A stretch of 64,000 nt of DNA from Porphyromonadaceae bacterium UBA2751 (GTDB lineage: Bacteria; Bacteroidota; Bacteroidia; Bacteroidales; Muribaculaceae). The translations under genes were made by a program, and so were the position numbers. Below are positions 16,814 to 24,573 of the stretch, in pieces (within the stretch, counting starts at the first letter, position 1; each line of letters opens with the position of its first letter). Below the pieces are notes generated by a model. The model was not told the DNA's origin, made no database searches, and saw only the letters and a program-made list of their open reading frames with translations. Location of the stretch: positions 1-64,000 of the forward strand of contig DEJJ01000023.1 in the NCBI GenBank assembly GCA_002353285.1, read 5' to 3'.

Positions 16814-17983
16814 TTACTTATTTCCCTTTGCCCTATTATGTGTCTTGCATAGCATTTGGCAGTTCTTGATGGTGGTGTCACCACCTTTGCTCCATGCTGT
16901 AACATGGTCGGCATCCATCTCGTTGAGTTTCCATATTCGCTCACGGTTATTGTCATGACCAATTGCGCAGTACGGGCAGTTCGACAAGCCTTTCTTCTTC
17001 GCCTTTATGGTCTGTTGCTCATAAACCTTGCGCATCGTAGCCTTGTCAAACAGCCTCACATTAAGCAGTTTATGGTCAACGCATCCTCCTAGCACATATT
17101 CAAATATACCACGATGATTAGTCACAAAGTCATCGCTCATCAGCTCCCGCACCTTTGCCGACAGTTTAGTGTGGTCAAAGGCCATATTGTGGAACCGTTC
17201 ATAAAGCTCGCCCCAATTCAGTCCGCACATTTCAGGATAAATGTCATCAAATTTCGAATCCGCCCAATCAATCACGGTGTTGAAATACGTCTTTATCTCG
17301 TTGATATTTGTGTCTCGGCGATGCTGGCTCATGTAGCTATCCACCTTGCCCTTGCTCACCCATTCAAGTGCTGTGGCAAGGTAATCCTGACGCTTGGCAA
17401 CGCCTTTGATATATGACTTCCATTTCTGGATATTGGCATTTTGCGAATTGCTGAATTCTGCTTTGCACAAGGTCACAAAGGGACCACTATACACCGAATT
17501 CAACTCCTCTTGCCTATTAAGAGCAATACCGGCTGTATTTATAATCTTGAACCACTCTTTCAGCTCTTCCTCGGCATTGTCGCCCTCGCCTTCGCATATG
17601 TATACAAGCAACTCGGTGTTCAGTATCTTGTCTTGCTTCTCTTTGTTTAATCCGTCAAAATTCTGCTCCAGGCCGTTAATCTTAACAGCAAACTTGTTCT
17701 TGACAAACCTACCAAGCGACGTGATACGTTGCTGGCCATCAAGCACTTCTAGCTTGCCGTCTTCCATCTTATTGAAATATATCAACCCTAACGGATATCC
17801 CTTCAGCACCGACTCAATCACGGCAACATCACGCTTGCCGTCAGCATATATGTAGTTGCGCTGATACTCGGGCTGAATTGTCAACTTGCCAGCAAGACCA
17901 TACAATCCCTTGCCCTCAAGCTCGTTATACTCAAACCCGTCACAAATCTCTTCTACGGTATATTTCTCTAATGTCGTCTTCAT
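16814..17983 (-). CDS. DUF262 and HNH nuclease-like protein
   Basis: A 389-residue protein. The N-terminal DUF262 domain (ParB/Srx-like fold) shows QPEYQR (37-42) and DGQQR (82-86), the nucleotide-handling signature of GmrS-type proteins. The C-terminus is an HNH endonuclease: CPYC near 338, then DADHVTAWSKGGDTTIKN, MLCKTHNRAKGNK with two CxxC-like pairs for zinc. In GmrSD-type systems DUF262 senses modified DNA or nucleotides and the partner domain cuts. The start lies five bases after the stop of the upstream methylase (gap 4), so the two are co-expressed. A restriction or defence role is inferred from domains and pairing. Confidence 0.85.
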   Translation of the reverse strand: MKTTLEKYTVEEICDGFEYNELEGKGLYGLAGKLTIQPEYQRNYIYADGKRDVAVIESVLKGYPLGLIYFNKMEDGKLEVLDGQQRITSLGRFVKNKFAVKINGLEQNFDGLNKEKQDKILNTELLVYICEGEGDNAEEELKEWFKIINTAGIALNRQEELNSVYSGPFVTLCKAEFSNSQNANIQKWKSYIKGVAKRQDYLATALEWVSKGKVDSYMSQHRRDTNINEIKTYFNTVIDWADSKFDDIYPEMCGLNWGELYERFHNMAFDHTKLSAKVRELMSDDFVTNHRGIFEYVLGGCVDHKLLNVRLFDKATMRKVYEQQTIKAKKKGLSNCPYCAIGHDNNRERIWKLNEMDADHVTAWSKGGDTTIKNCQMLCKTHNRAKGNK

Positions 17984-17987
17984 TTAT

Positions 17988-19067
17988 TCACTGCTTTTTA
18001 CGGATTAATATTCTGGCGTATTTTCTCTCACCACCAATAAAAGGATATCCAAAATTAAATTCACTTACATTTGTATTTGCCATTTGCCCTATTATTTCAA
18101 ATTGTTCTGGGCAGTATTTTTCAATGAATGATATAGGGACTCCCATAGTTCCTTTATAATCCGATGGTATTGCATCAGTGAAAGGAACTTCTATTGCATC
18201 ATAATTATCATAATGCAAGTATTGTTTTCTTATCCTGATATCCTTATGCTTACTATGTTTAAGATTATCTGCCATTGTCATCAACTGCAATGGTTTATGT
18301 CTACGACCATGATCAAGATTTGTAAACCAACAAGAATTACCCAATCGAGTATAGTTCCCAACATAACCTAATTTTTCTGCTTTTCTTTTATCACTTTCTT
18401 TTACGACAAAACCTTCAGGAACTCCAAATACCATATCTGCCACAAAACCCGTTGCGCCCATCCAAGCTTTATTCTGTTTTATCAATGGAAAAACCTCTTT
18501 ATAGGTTATCGCATTCATATTTCCAATAATGATGAATTTCTTCTCGGCATCAACAAGCCAAGCCACAAACTCCCTAAACAGCGAGAAAGGTGGGTTAGTA
18601 ACTATAATGTCAGCCTCATCTCGCAATGCTTTAATTTCTTCACTGCGAAAGTCACCATCACCCTCAAGGTACTGCCACTCAAGGTCATCAATATTGATAC
18701 GATTATCACCAGTAATGTCACGCTCCAAGATGAAAATTTTGCCGTGTGTCTTTGACTTATCAGGATTATAATAAGGTTGTACGGTTTCAAACAGGGTTGG
18801 TTGATAGGAAATCTTGTACTTCTTGCTCTCGGGGGCATAGCTGGTGGAAATCAGTTTCTTCAAGCCAAGCAGCTCAAAATTCTGGGCAAAAAACTTGGTG
18901 AAGTTGCTCCACTCAGGGTCATCACATGGCAGTAACACAGTCTTGCCACGAAACACATTTTTATCGTAGTCGAGATAAGCATTTATCTCCTTTTGTATGT
19001 CGGCATACTGCGTGTAGAACTCATCATTCTTCGCAGTCTTGGCATTCGATAAATTTTGATTTGCCAT
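17988..19067 (-). CDS. EcoRI-family adenine-specific DNA methyltransferase
   Basis: About 359 residues. The ATG at 19067 was chosen (MANQNLSNAKTAKNDEFYTQ), since the upstream extension is not conserved in kind and runs into an inverted repeat. NPPF (158-161) is the amino-methylase motif IV; LLPCDDPEWSNF (45-56) likely forms the S-adenosylmethionine pocket; FIIIGNMNAITY follows. The layout fits EcoRI-type N6-adenine methylases. The gene is AT-richer than rho next door. Instead of an EcoRI-like endonuclease, a DUF262-HNH gene follows with a 4-base gap. Target sequence unknown. Confidence 0.88.
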   Translation of the reverse strand: MANQNLSNAKTAKNDEFYTQYADIQKEINAYLDYDKNVFRGKTVLLPCDDPEWSNFTKFFAQNFELLGLKKLISTSYAPESKKYKISYQPTLFETVQPYYNPDKSKTHGKIFILERDITGDNRINIDDLEWQYLEGDGDFRSEEIKALRDEADIIVTNPPFSLFREFVAWLVDAEKKFIIIGNMNAITYKEVFPLIKQNKAWMGATGFVADMVFGVPEGFVVKESDKRKAEKLGYVGNYTRLGNSCWFTNLDHGRRHKPLQLMTMADNLKHSKHKDIRIRKQYLHYDNYDAIEVPFTDAIPSDYKGTMGVPISFIEKYCPEQFEIIGQMANTNVSEFNFGYPFIGGERKYARILIRKKQ

Positions 19068-19070
19068 AAT

Positions 19071-19109
19071 TGATTGATAGTTTATGGTATTGCATCCAAC
19101 TATCAATCA
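19071..19109. promoter_or_regulatory. Perfect 12-bp inverted repeat before the methylase start
   Basis: TGATTGATAGTT (19071-19082) and AACTATCAATCA (19098-19109) are perfect reverse complements 15 bases apart, starting 4 bases upstream of the ATG. It could be an operator for a dimeric regulator or an mRNA hairpin covering the translation start. Confidence 0.6.
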
Positions 19110-19151
19110 CGCCGAGACGGAAAAAGCGTGATACACCTTATCCGTTCAGCA

Positions 19152-19323
19152 AGAGGTAGCGTCGCATGGCACCTCTGTCTCGTAATAAGAATGCATCACG
19201 CCAAGCGTGAGCATTGCTATATTTACGAGACAGTAAGCCCTATACGAACTTACCGCACTATTATTTTCGTGCTTGTTATGCCTTTAAAAGTTTGCGACGC
19301 TTTTGGCTGAACGCGAAATAATA
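19152..19323. ncRNA. Strongly structured region upstream of the methylase
   Basis: Several stems lie in a row. AGAGGT/ACCTCT is at 19152-19176. A 59-nt near-perfect fold follows: CTGTCTCGTAA (19175-19185) with TTACGAGACAG (19223-19233), and inside it AATGC and TCACGC with GCGTGA and GCATT closed by a 3-base loop. A third stem pairs ATTATTT(T)CG (19260 on) with CGAAATAAT (to 19323). No ORF is present. A structured leader, a small RNA or a mobile palindrome are all possible. Confidence 0.4.
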
Positions 19324-19496
19324 GCGAATGCTTATGTTATTAATATGTCGATTGTGAGAAAAATGCCAACTCCTTGGCTCCCACAACTCAAATGCAAAAT
19401 TACAGTTTTTTGATTACTTCACAAAAATATAGCCCTGATTTTTTAATATTGTTTCTAAATATACAATGAATTACCTTTGCCCCTGCACAATTAAAG

Positions 19497-19611
19497 AGTG
19501 AGAGGAAAGAGCGAGAGGAAAGAGCGAGAGGAAAATGTCACTTGAGTCACTTGAGTCACTTGAGTCAGTTGAGTCAGTTGAGTCAAGTGAGTCAAGTGAG
19601 TCAGATGAGTC
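19497..19611. repeat. 9-bp tandem repeat with purine-rich head
   Basis: AGAGGAAAGAGCG is repeated at 19501-19530, followed by about eight 9-bp units of the type TCACTTGAG, TCAGTTGAG, TCAAGTGAG (19538-19611). From the ATG at 19535 the frame gives a 40-residue Ser-Leu/Val-Glu periodic peptide ending at 19657. I consider this a minisatellite rather than a gene. The same head motif, reversed, borders the tandem repeat at 1708-1752. Confidence 0.7.
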
Positions 19612-19660
19612 CATAGAACAAAAAACTATGAACTATGAACTCAAAACTATAAACTAATAA

Positions 19661-20005
19661 TCACTTCTTGTCGCGGTCGTAGTGGGGCATTTCGTTGGGG
19701 ATGACCATCGAGATTTCGACCATGCCTGCCACCTTGCCGTCGGCTCCTCGCCAGGGCGACTGGTAAATCATCTTGCGCTGGCCGTTCTTGGTGATAGTGT
19801 AGGCATTAATAGTGTCGCTTTCCATCATGTGGCGAATCATCGCCTGTGAGCGCTCGTTGTGGCAAGGGAAGAGGTTCTGCCCTACCATCGACTTACCTCC
19901 CTTATTAAACGTTTCACGTGATTTCTCGTTCATGTAAATCACTTTACCTTCGGTGTCACACACCGTTACTGCGCAATGCAGCCCTTCGGCCCAATCAATG
20001 TTCAT
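19661..20005 (-). CDS. Single PAS-domain protein
   Basis: A 114-residue protein consisting of one PAS domain: TVCDTEGKVIYMNEKSRETF, then MVGQNLFPCHN, then GQRKMIYQSPWRG and VAGMVEISM. PAS domains bind small ligands or cofactors, and this one has no attached output domain, so it may act on a partner or as a sensor alone. Its ATG overlaps the TGA of the upstream amidase gene by four bases (ATGA), so it is the last gene of the nhaC-amidase-PAS operon. Ligand unknown. Confidence 0.8.
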   Translation of the reverse strand: MNIDWAEGLHCAVTVCDTEGKVIYMNEKSRETFNKGGKSMVGQNLFPCHNERSQAMIRHMMESDTINAYTITKNGQRKMIYQSPWRGADGKVAGMVEISMVIPNEMPHYDRDKK

Positions 20006-20985
20006 TTTTTTAGTTTTTTAGTATAGTTTATTAATGTTCTAAAATAGTTAACGCCTTGATACAGTTGCATGAAGCAGTGAGCATCATTTTCGCCTGCCAC
20101 ATGCTTTCTCACAGCTTCCTCGGGATGAAACTGCACACCCAGGGCAAACGTCTTGTCGGTGCGTTCAATCGCCTCGATAATATCAAGGCCCTGAGTAGGT
20201 GTCACGGCTGTGACCTTAAGATTCGTGCCACGCACATCGCCCACGACCTGGTGATGCCACGACGGCACATTCCTGATGGTGTCGCTAATCTCAATGCCAT
20301 AGAGCAATGACGACGCATCGGTAATCACCACATCATGAGGCACATAATGACGGTTCCCGTTCTCATCGCGCATTGCACGGTGCAGGTTTTCATAATCGAT
20401 ACCCTGTTCAGCATAGTAATTGCCAAGGTCTTGAATCAAGCTAGCACCACTCACCACGCCAAGCACTTGCATGCCACGGCATAGCCCCAAAACAGGGATA
20501 TCATGATCGAGGCAATAGGCCATTGTGAGATATTCCGACAAGTCGCGAGTCACATCACACACGTCGCCCTCCACCCCATGCCACGGTTGTGGCTCACGGA
20601 ATAGCGTTGAACTAATGTCGCAACCGCCCAGAAACACCACAGCATCGACACCTTCAAGCACTTGCTTAGCATTCGAGCCATGCCAGGTGGCAAGCTTTAT
20701 TTGCTCGGCATACTGGGGCAAGAGCACACCATCGGCGTCGACATATTTTGACTGCAACATCACGCTATCATAATCGAAACCCTCAGGGCGCACCTGGTCA
20801 AGTAAAACAGCCTCGCCACCAGCAAGCTCTACAGCTATCGCTGCACGGTCATCAGCACTGAGGCCAGGTTTCCAAGCAAGGCCCACACGCACAGCATCAT
20901 CCTGTGCTACCGCCACTCCACACAGACAGCAGTGGCACAGCATCAAGAGGGCGAGCCCCTTCATAACATTTGCCTTGATTTTCAT
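20002..20985 (-). CDS. Exported gamma-glutamyl-GABA hydrolase family (C26) amidase
   Basis: A 327-residue class I glutamine-amidotransferase-like hydrolase. It has a signal peptide (LALLMLCHCCLCGVAVA) and so acts in the periplasm or beyond. The nucleophile Cys is in LGLCRGMQVLG, and the His/Glu pair in GVQFHPEEA. An oxyanion-type GGCDI segment is present. PuuD-like members cleave gamma-glutamyl amides; the substrate here is not known, and periplasmic location differs from PuuD. The gene is 5 bases downstream of nhaC and overlaps the PAS gene. Confidence 0.85.
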   Translation of the reverse strand: MKIKANVMKGLALLMLCHCCLCGVAVAQDDAVRVGLAWKPGLSADDRAAIAVELAGGEAVLLDQVRPEGFDYDSVMLQSKYVDADGVLLPQYAEQIKLATWHGSNAKQVLEGVDAVVFLGGCDISSTLFREPQPWHGVEGDVCDVTRDLSEYLTMAYCLDHDIPVLGLCRGMQVLGVVSGASLIQDLGNYYAEQGIDYENLHRAMRDENGNRHYVPHDVVITDASSLLYGIEISDTIRNVPSWHHQVVGDVRGTNLKVTAVTPTQGLDIIEAIERTDKTFALGVQFHPEEAVRKHVAGENDAHCFMQLYQGVNYFRTLINYTKKLKK

Positions 20986-20990
20986 CTCCC

Positions 20991-22451
20991 TTAGCTATTA
21001 ACAGGTTCGGTCTCAGGTTCTTTATGCTTTATGCGCCACCCTATCGCCGCCAGAAGTAGCGTCATGACTGGGCACAGCAGGTTGAAGAAGCAGTAAGGCA
21101 AGTAGGTGAGAGTGGGCACACCCAGCACGGTGGCCTGTGTCATGCCGCAGGTGTTCCATGGCACAAGCACCGATGTCACAGTGGTCGAGTCCTCGGTGGT
21201 GCGGCTCAAGAGCCTGTGCTCATAGCCAAGTTTAGTGTACACATCACGGAACATGTCGGCATTAAGCACTATGCTAATAAACTGATCGCCAGTGGTGAGA
21301 TTGAGCAGCAAGCCACTACCCACAGTTGAGGCGACGAGGCTGAACCTCGACTTAATCCAAGTGATCACCTGGCGAGTAATACTCTCAAGCATGCCACTGG
21401 CAACCATTGCTGCACCAAAGCACATGGCACACAAGATGAGCCACACGGTGTTGAGCATCCCTGCCATGCCTCCGGTCGACACCAGGTCGTTGAGTGCCGC
21501 GTAGCCAGTGTCGACAGCTGTGGCGCCAAAATAGGTGATTGCCAGCCCTCGTGTCAATGCGCCAGCCATGCTCAACGATGCGTCGCCAGCAATGGTGCAC
21601 AAGATGTTGGGTTGCAATAGCAATGCCATGACACCTGCCATCAGCGATGAGGCAAACAGCACTATGAGCGATGGCACCTTGCGCGCTATGAGCACGCCAG
21701 TGGCGAGTGGCACAAGCAGTGCCCACAGTGAGATGTTGAACGTTGATTCAAGGCCATGAGTGTACTGCTCAACTTGAATAGTGTCGTCCACATCATGGCC
21801 AAGACCTGCCACAAGAAATATCACAAGCGAGATGGTGAGCGCTGGCACTGTGGTGTGCATCATGTAACGGATGTGCACAAAGAGGTCAACACGCGTTGCC
21901 GACGATGCAAGGATTGTGGTGTCGCTAAGCGGCGACATCTTGTCGCCAAAGTAGGCTCCCGAGATTATGGCTCCCGCAGTCCACGCCTTATCGATGCCCA
22001 ACGCCTCACCCACACCCAGCAGCGCCACGCCGATGGTGGCCACTGTGGTCCATGAGCTGCCCGAGAGCAACGACACTATAGAGCAAATCACGCATGTGGT
22101 GAGGAGAAAGTACTCGGGCGAGAGCAACTCGATGCCATAATAAATGAGCGTGGGCACTACCCCACTTATCATCCACGAACCAGCAAGCATTCCCACAGCA
22201 AGCAGAATCATGATGGTGACAAAGATTCCGCCCATGGTCTTAGCCATCTGCTGCTCAAAGGCTTTCCACTTCACATGATAAAACACCATCGAGATGAACA
22301 CGCACACTGCCATGCCCATAATCAGGGCAATCTGACTTCCGCCCGAGAGTGCATCACTGCCAAAGAGGTTGATAACAACAACCAGCATTGCAATGAGCAG
22401 CACTATGGGGAGCACAGCCACAAGTGGATGTGGAATTTTACGGTTTTCCAT
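20991..22451 (-). CDS. NhaC-family Na+/H+ antiporter
   Basis: About 486 residues with ten or more transmembrane helices, of the NhaC type. The ATG at 22451 (MENRKIPHPL) was preferred over a TTG two codons upstream. Typical segments are VVPTLIYYGIELLSPEYFL, SGSSWTTVATIG, GAYFGDKMSPLSDTT and VPWNTCGMTQA. It exchanges Na+ for H+ across the inner membrane, in keeping with the Na+ gradient that Nqr makes. Related proteins carry malate/lactate with Na+, so a metabolite antiport role is possible. First gene of a three-gene operon. Confidence 0.9.
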   Translation of the reverse strand: MENRKIPHPLVAVLPIVLLIAMLVVVINLFGSDALSGGSQIALIMGMAVCVFISMVFYHVKWKAFEQQMAKTMGGIFVTIMILLAVGMLAGSWMISGVVPTLIYYGIELLSPEYFLLTTCVICSIVSLLSGSSWTTVATIGVALLGVGEALGIDKAWTAGAIISGAYFGDKMSPLSDTTILASSATRVDLFVHIRYMMHTTVPALTISLVIFLVAGLGHDVDDTIQVEQYTHGLESTFNISLWALLVPLATGVLIARKVPSLIVLFASSLMAGVMALLLQPNILCTIAGDASLSMAGALTRGLAITYFGATAVDTGYAALNDLVSTGGMAGMLNTVWLILCAMCFGAAMVASGMLESITRQVITWIKSRFSLVASTVGSGLLLNLTTGDQFISIVLNADMFRDVYTKLGYEHRLLSRTTEDSTTVTSVLVPWNTCGMTQATVLGVPTLTYLPYCFFNLLCPVMTLLLAAIGWRIKHKEPETEPVNS

Positions 22452-22576
22452 ATTCAACAGTTTTTCAAGTGCAAACTTACAAAAAAAACGTCAATTCCAT
22501 TCTCTTTACAGTGAAAAAAGTAATCATGCAGAGTTCAACTAATCGATCGCGTGAATAATAAAAAACATTAAAATGA

Positions 22577-22607
22577 CTTGCCATGTGACGAATTATGTGT
22601 AACTTTG
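22577..22607 (+). promoter_or_regulatory. Promoter of bamD-rpoZ
   Basis: CTTG at 22577-22580 (weak -33) and TAACTTTG at 22600-22607, 19 bases apart. Confidence 0.6.
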
Positions 22608-22632
22608 CACGCTAATAAGCTATTATAAGAAA

Positions 22633-23442
22633 ATGACACGTCGTTTATTGATAATATTATCCCTGATTGTAATGCTTGCCAGCTGTGGTGAGTATAACAA
22701 AGTGCTCAAGAGCAGCGACTACAACCTTAAGTACGAGTATGCCAAGAAAGCCTTTGAGAACAAGAAATACACTCAGGCCTACACTATCCTTTCCGACCTG
22801 GTGCCAATCTTCAAGGGCACTGAGAAAGGCGAAGAGTGCCTATACCTGCTGGGACTCAGCTATTACGAGAATCGCGACTACCTAAATGCTGGTTCTTATT
22901 TCAAGCAGTATTACACCCAGTATCCCAAGGGCCGCTTTGCCGAGCTCGCAAGATACTATGCCGGCTATGGTTATTATCTCGACTCACCCGAGCCTCAGCT
23001 CGACCAGAGCGAGACTGTGAAAGCTATCGAGGAGTTGCAAGCTTTTCTTGACTACTTCCCCAAGAGCGACAAGGTGGCAATAGCACAGAATGCAATTTTT
23101 GAGCTTCAGGACAAGCTGGTGCTCAAGGAATTGCAAAATGCACAACTCTACTACAACCTGGGAGGCTACATGGGCAACAACTACGAGAGCGCAGTCATCA
23201 CTGCCAAGAATGCCATCAAGGCCTATCCCTACAGCAAGTATAAGGAGAAACTCGAGATGCTTATCCTGCGCTCACGCTTCAAGGAGGCCCAAATGAGTGT
23301 CGATGAGAAGAAGGAAGAGCGCTATCGCACAGTGGTCGACGAGTACTACGCCTTCATCAACGACTACCCTAACAGCGAGTCGCGCAAAGAGGCCGACAAC
23401 ATCTTCAAGGTTGCCAATAAGTTCCTCAACCGCAAGAAATAA
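22633..23442 (+). CDS. Outer-membrane assembly lipoprotein BamD
   Basis: A 269-residue TPR lipoprotein of the beta-barrel assembly machine. Lipobox MLASC (Cys18). TPR-like helices follow (YEYAKKAFENKKYTQAYTILS; EECLYLLGLSYYENRDY; PKGRFAELARYYAGYGYYLD). The final part (EERYRTVVDEYYAFINDYPNS, EADNIF) is typical for Bacteroidetes BamD. The protein sits in the periplasm on BamA and helps insert outer-membrane proteins. rpoZ follows after 35 bases, the arrangement usual in Bacteroides relatives. Confidence 0.93.
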   Translation: MTRRLLIILSLIVMLASCGEYNKVLKSSDYNLKYEYAKKAFENKKYTQAYTILSDLVPIFKGTEKGEECLYLLGLSYYENRDYLNAGSYFKQYYTQYPKGRFAELARYYAGYGYYLDSPEPQLDQSETVKAIEELQAFLDYFPKSDKVAIAQNAIFELQDKLVLKELQNAQLYYNLGGYMGNNYESAVITAKNAIKAYPYSKYKEKLEMLILRSRFKEAQMSVDEKKEERYRTVVDEYYAFINDYPNSESRKEADNIFKVANKFLNRKK

Positions 23443-23477
23443 TATAAAATATCACACACATAATATTAGTAGACACA

Positions 23478-23822
23478 ATGGCTATCGATTACAAAAAATC
23501 AAACGCTCCTCAAAACACTACAGTGCACGACCTCATTGACCTTGCACAGCAAACTGGCAACATCTATGAGACAGTGGCCATCATTGGCAAACGTGCCAAC
23601 CAAATCTCAACCGACATGAAGAATGACCTTGAGAAGAAGCTTCAGGAGTTTACCGAGAAGACCGACAACCTCGAGGAGATTTCGGAGAACAGAGAGCAAA
23701 TTGAAATCTCGAAATACTACGAGAAGCTTCCAAAGCCAACACTCATTGCCACCAAGGAATATGAGGACGGCAAGCTCTACTTCCGCAATGTGAGCAAGGA
23801 AAAGGAAGGCATCAACTTCTAA
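23478..23822 (+). CDS. RNA polymerase omega subunit
   Basis: A 114-residue protein of the Bacteroidetes RpoZ type, which helps assemble RNA polymerase. NIYETVAIIGKRANQIS corresponds to the conserved omega helix that binds beta-prime, and KPTLIATKEYEDGKLYFRN is the lineage-specific C-terminus. Co-transcribed with bamD. Often a coaBC gene follows in related genomes; here a terminator and a convergent gene follow instead. Confidence 0.88.
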   Translation: MAIDYKKSNAPQNTTVHDLIDLAQQTGNIYETVAIIGKRANQISTDMKNDLEKKLQEFTEKTDNLEEISENREQIEISKYYEKLPKPTLIATKEYEDGKLYFRNVSKEKEGINF

Positions 23823-23891
23823 CCACAACTTGTGTGACCGCCAGTTGACTCTGAAGCCAACTGAATGTTGTCATTTGCACAAGAAAAAATC

Positions 23892-23930
23892 AGAGCCACT
23901 GCAGGTTTGCAACCCGCGGTGGCTCTCTTT
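23892..23930. terminator. Terminator after rpoZ
   Basis: AGAGCCACTGC paired with GCGGTGGCTCT (one G-T pair), then TTT; lies between convergent genes. Confidence 0.75.
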
Positions 23931-23955
23931 AATCGCTATGGCGATTGTGCTCTTA

Positions 23956-24423
23956 TCAGAACTTGTACTTAAATCCAAGGCAAGTAACGCTTTGGTTCAT
24001 GTCCTTGAGAATCTGGAAGCGCTGCTCAGTGTAGAACGCACAATGGTTGCTGATTGTGTACTCAGCACCCACACCCACATTAGCACCAAAGCGGTTCACG
24101 CCATCAAATCCGTCGGGGGTCACTCGTGCATAGGAGAAACCAGCGAGTGGATAAAGGGCAAAACGACTGCTTGTGCGAATGAGGTAATGCAGGTTGAGGT
24201 TAACATTGAAAACATTGATGTGGTCGCTCTCGAAGTAGTAAATGAACTCGGGTTCAATGCGAACATTGTTGACGAACTCATACTGAAAGTTCAAGCCCAA
24301 TCCCACCATTGAGTGCTTAGATGCGTAACCAAACTGAGCTCCAATCGATTTCTCACCCTGAGCTGCACTGGCGCCAATAGTGCCAGCAAGTGCCAAAAGG
24401 CCAATAAGTAATAATTTCTTCAT
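23956..24423 (-). CDS. Small outer-membrane beta-barrel protein
   Basis: A 155-residue protein with signal peptide (MKKLLLIGLLALAGTIGASA). Alternating hydrophobic residues and a C-terminal aromatic (FKYKF) fit an eight-strand outer-membrane barrel of the OmpA/OmpX or PorT-like class: SIGAQFGYASKHSMVGLGLN, FQYEFVNNVRIEPEFIYYF, ANVGVGAEYTISNHCAFYTE. No periplasmic domain is attached. Function unknown beyond surface location. Strong promoter upstream. Confidence 0.8.
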   Translation of the reverse strand: MKKLLLIGLLALAGTIGASAAQGEKSIGAQFGYASKHSMVGLGLNFQYEFVNNVRIEPEFIYYFESDHINVFNVNLNLHYLIRTSSRFALYPLAGFSYARVTPDGFDGVNRFGANVGVGAEYTISNHCAFYTEQRFQILKDMNQSVTCLGFKYKF

Positions 24424-24460
24424 AATCCTATTTGTTTTAGATAGTATCTCTTAGTGCCGG

Positions 24461-24492
24461 CAAAATTACAACTTTTCATTAAATAAAACAAA
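24461..24492 (-). promoter_or_regulatory. Promoter of the small barrel gene
   Basis: Minus strand: TTTG (24489-24492) and TAATTTTG (24461-24468), 20 bases apart. It abuts the gdhA terminator. Confidence 0.75.
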
Positions 24493-24493
24493 T

Positions 24494-24523
24494 GTCCGCC
24501 ACTACAAAAGAATAGTGGCAGAC
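24494..24523 (-). terminator. Terminator of gdhA
   Basis: GTCCGCCACTA paired with TAGTGGCAGAC (one mismatch), followed on the minus strand by a T-rich tract. It touches the -33 element of the next promoter. Confidence 0.7.
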
Positions 24524-24573
24524 ATTGTCAAGTGTATATTATCTATTGTTATATCAATTGCTGATAACGCTAA

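Noticed and set aside
19497..19611. Tandem array as a CRISPR
   Set aside because: Units are 9 bp and directly joined, with no spacers, and no cas genes are near.
19535..19657. 40-residue Ser/Glu/Leu-periodic ORF as a gene
   Set aside because: It is only the translation of the 9-bp repeat and of simple-sequence DNA, without promoter or RBS.
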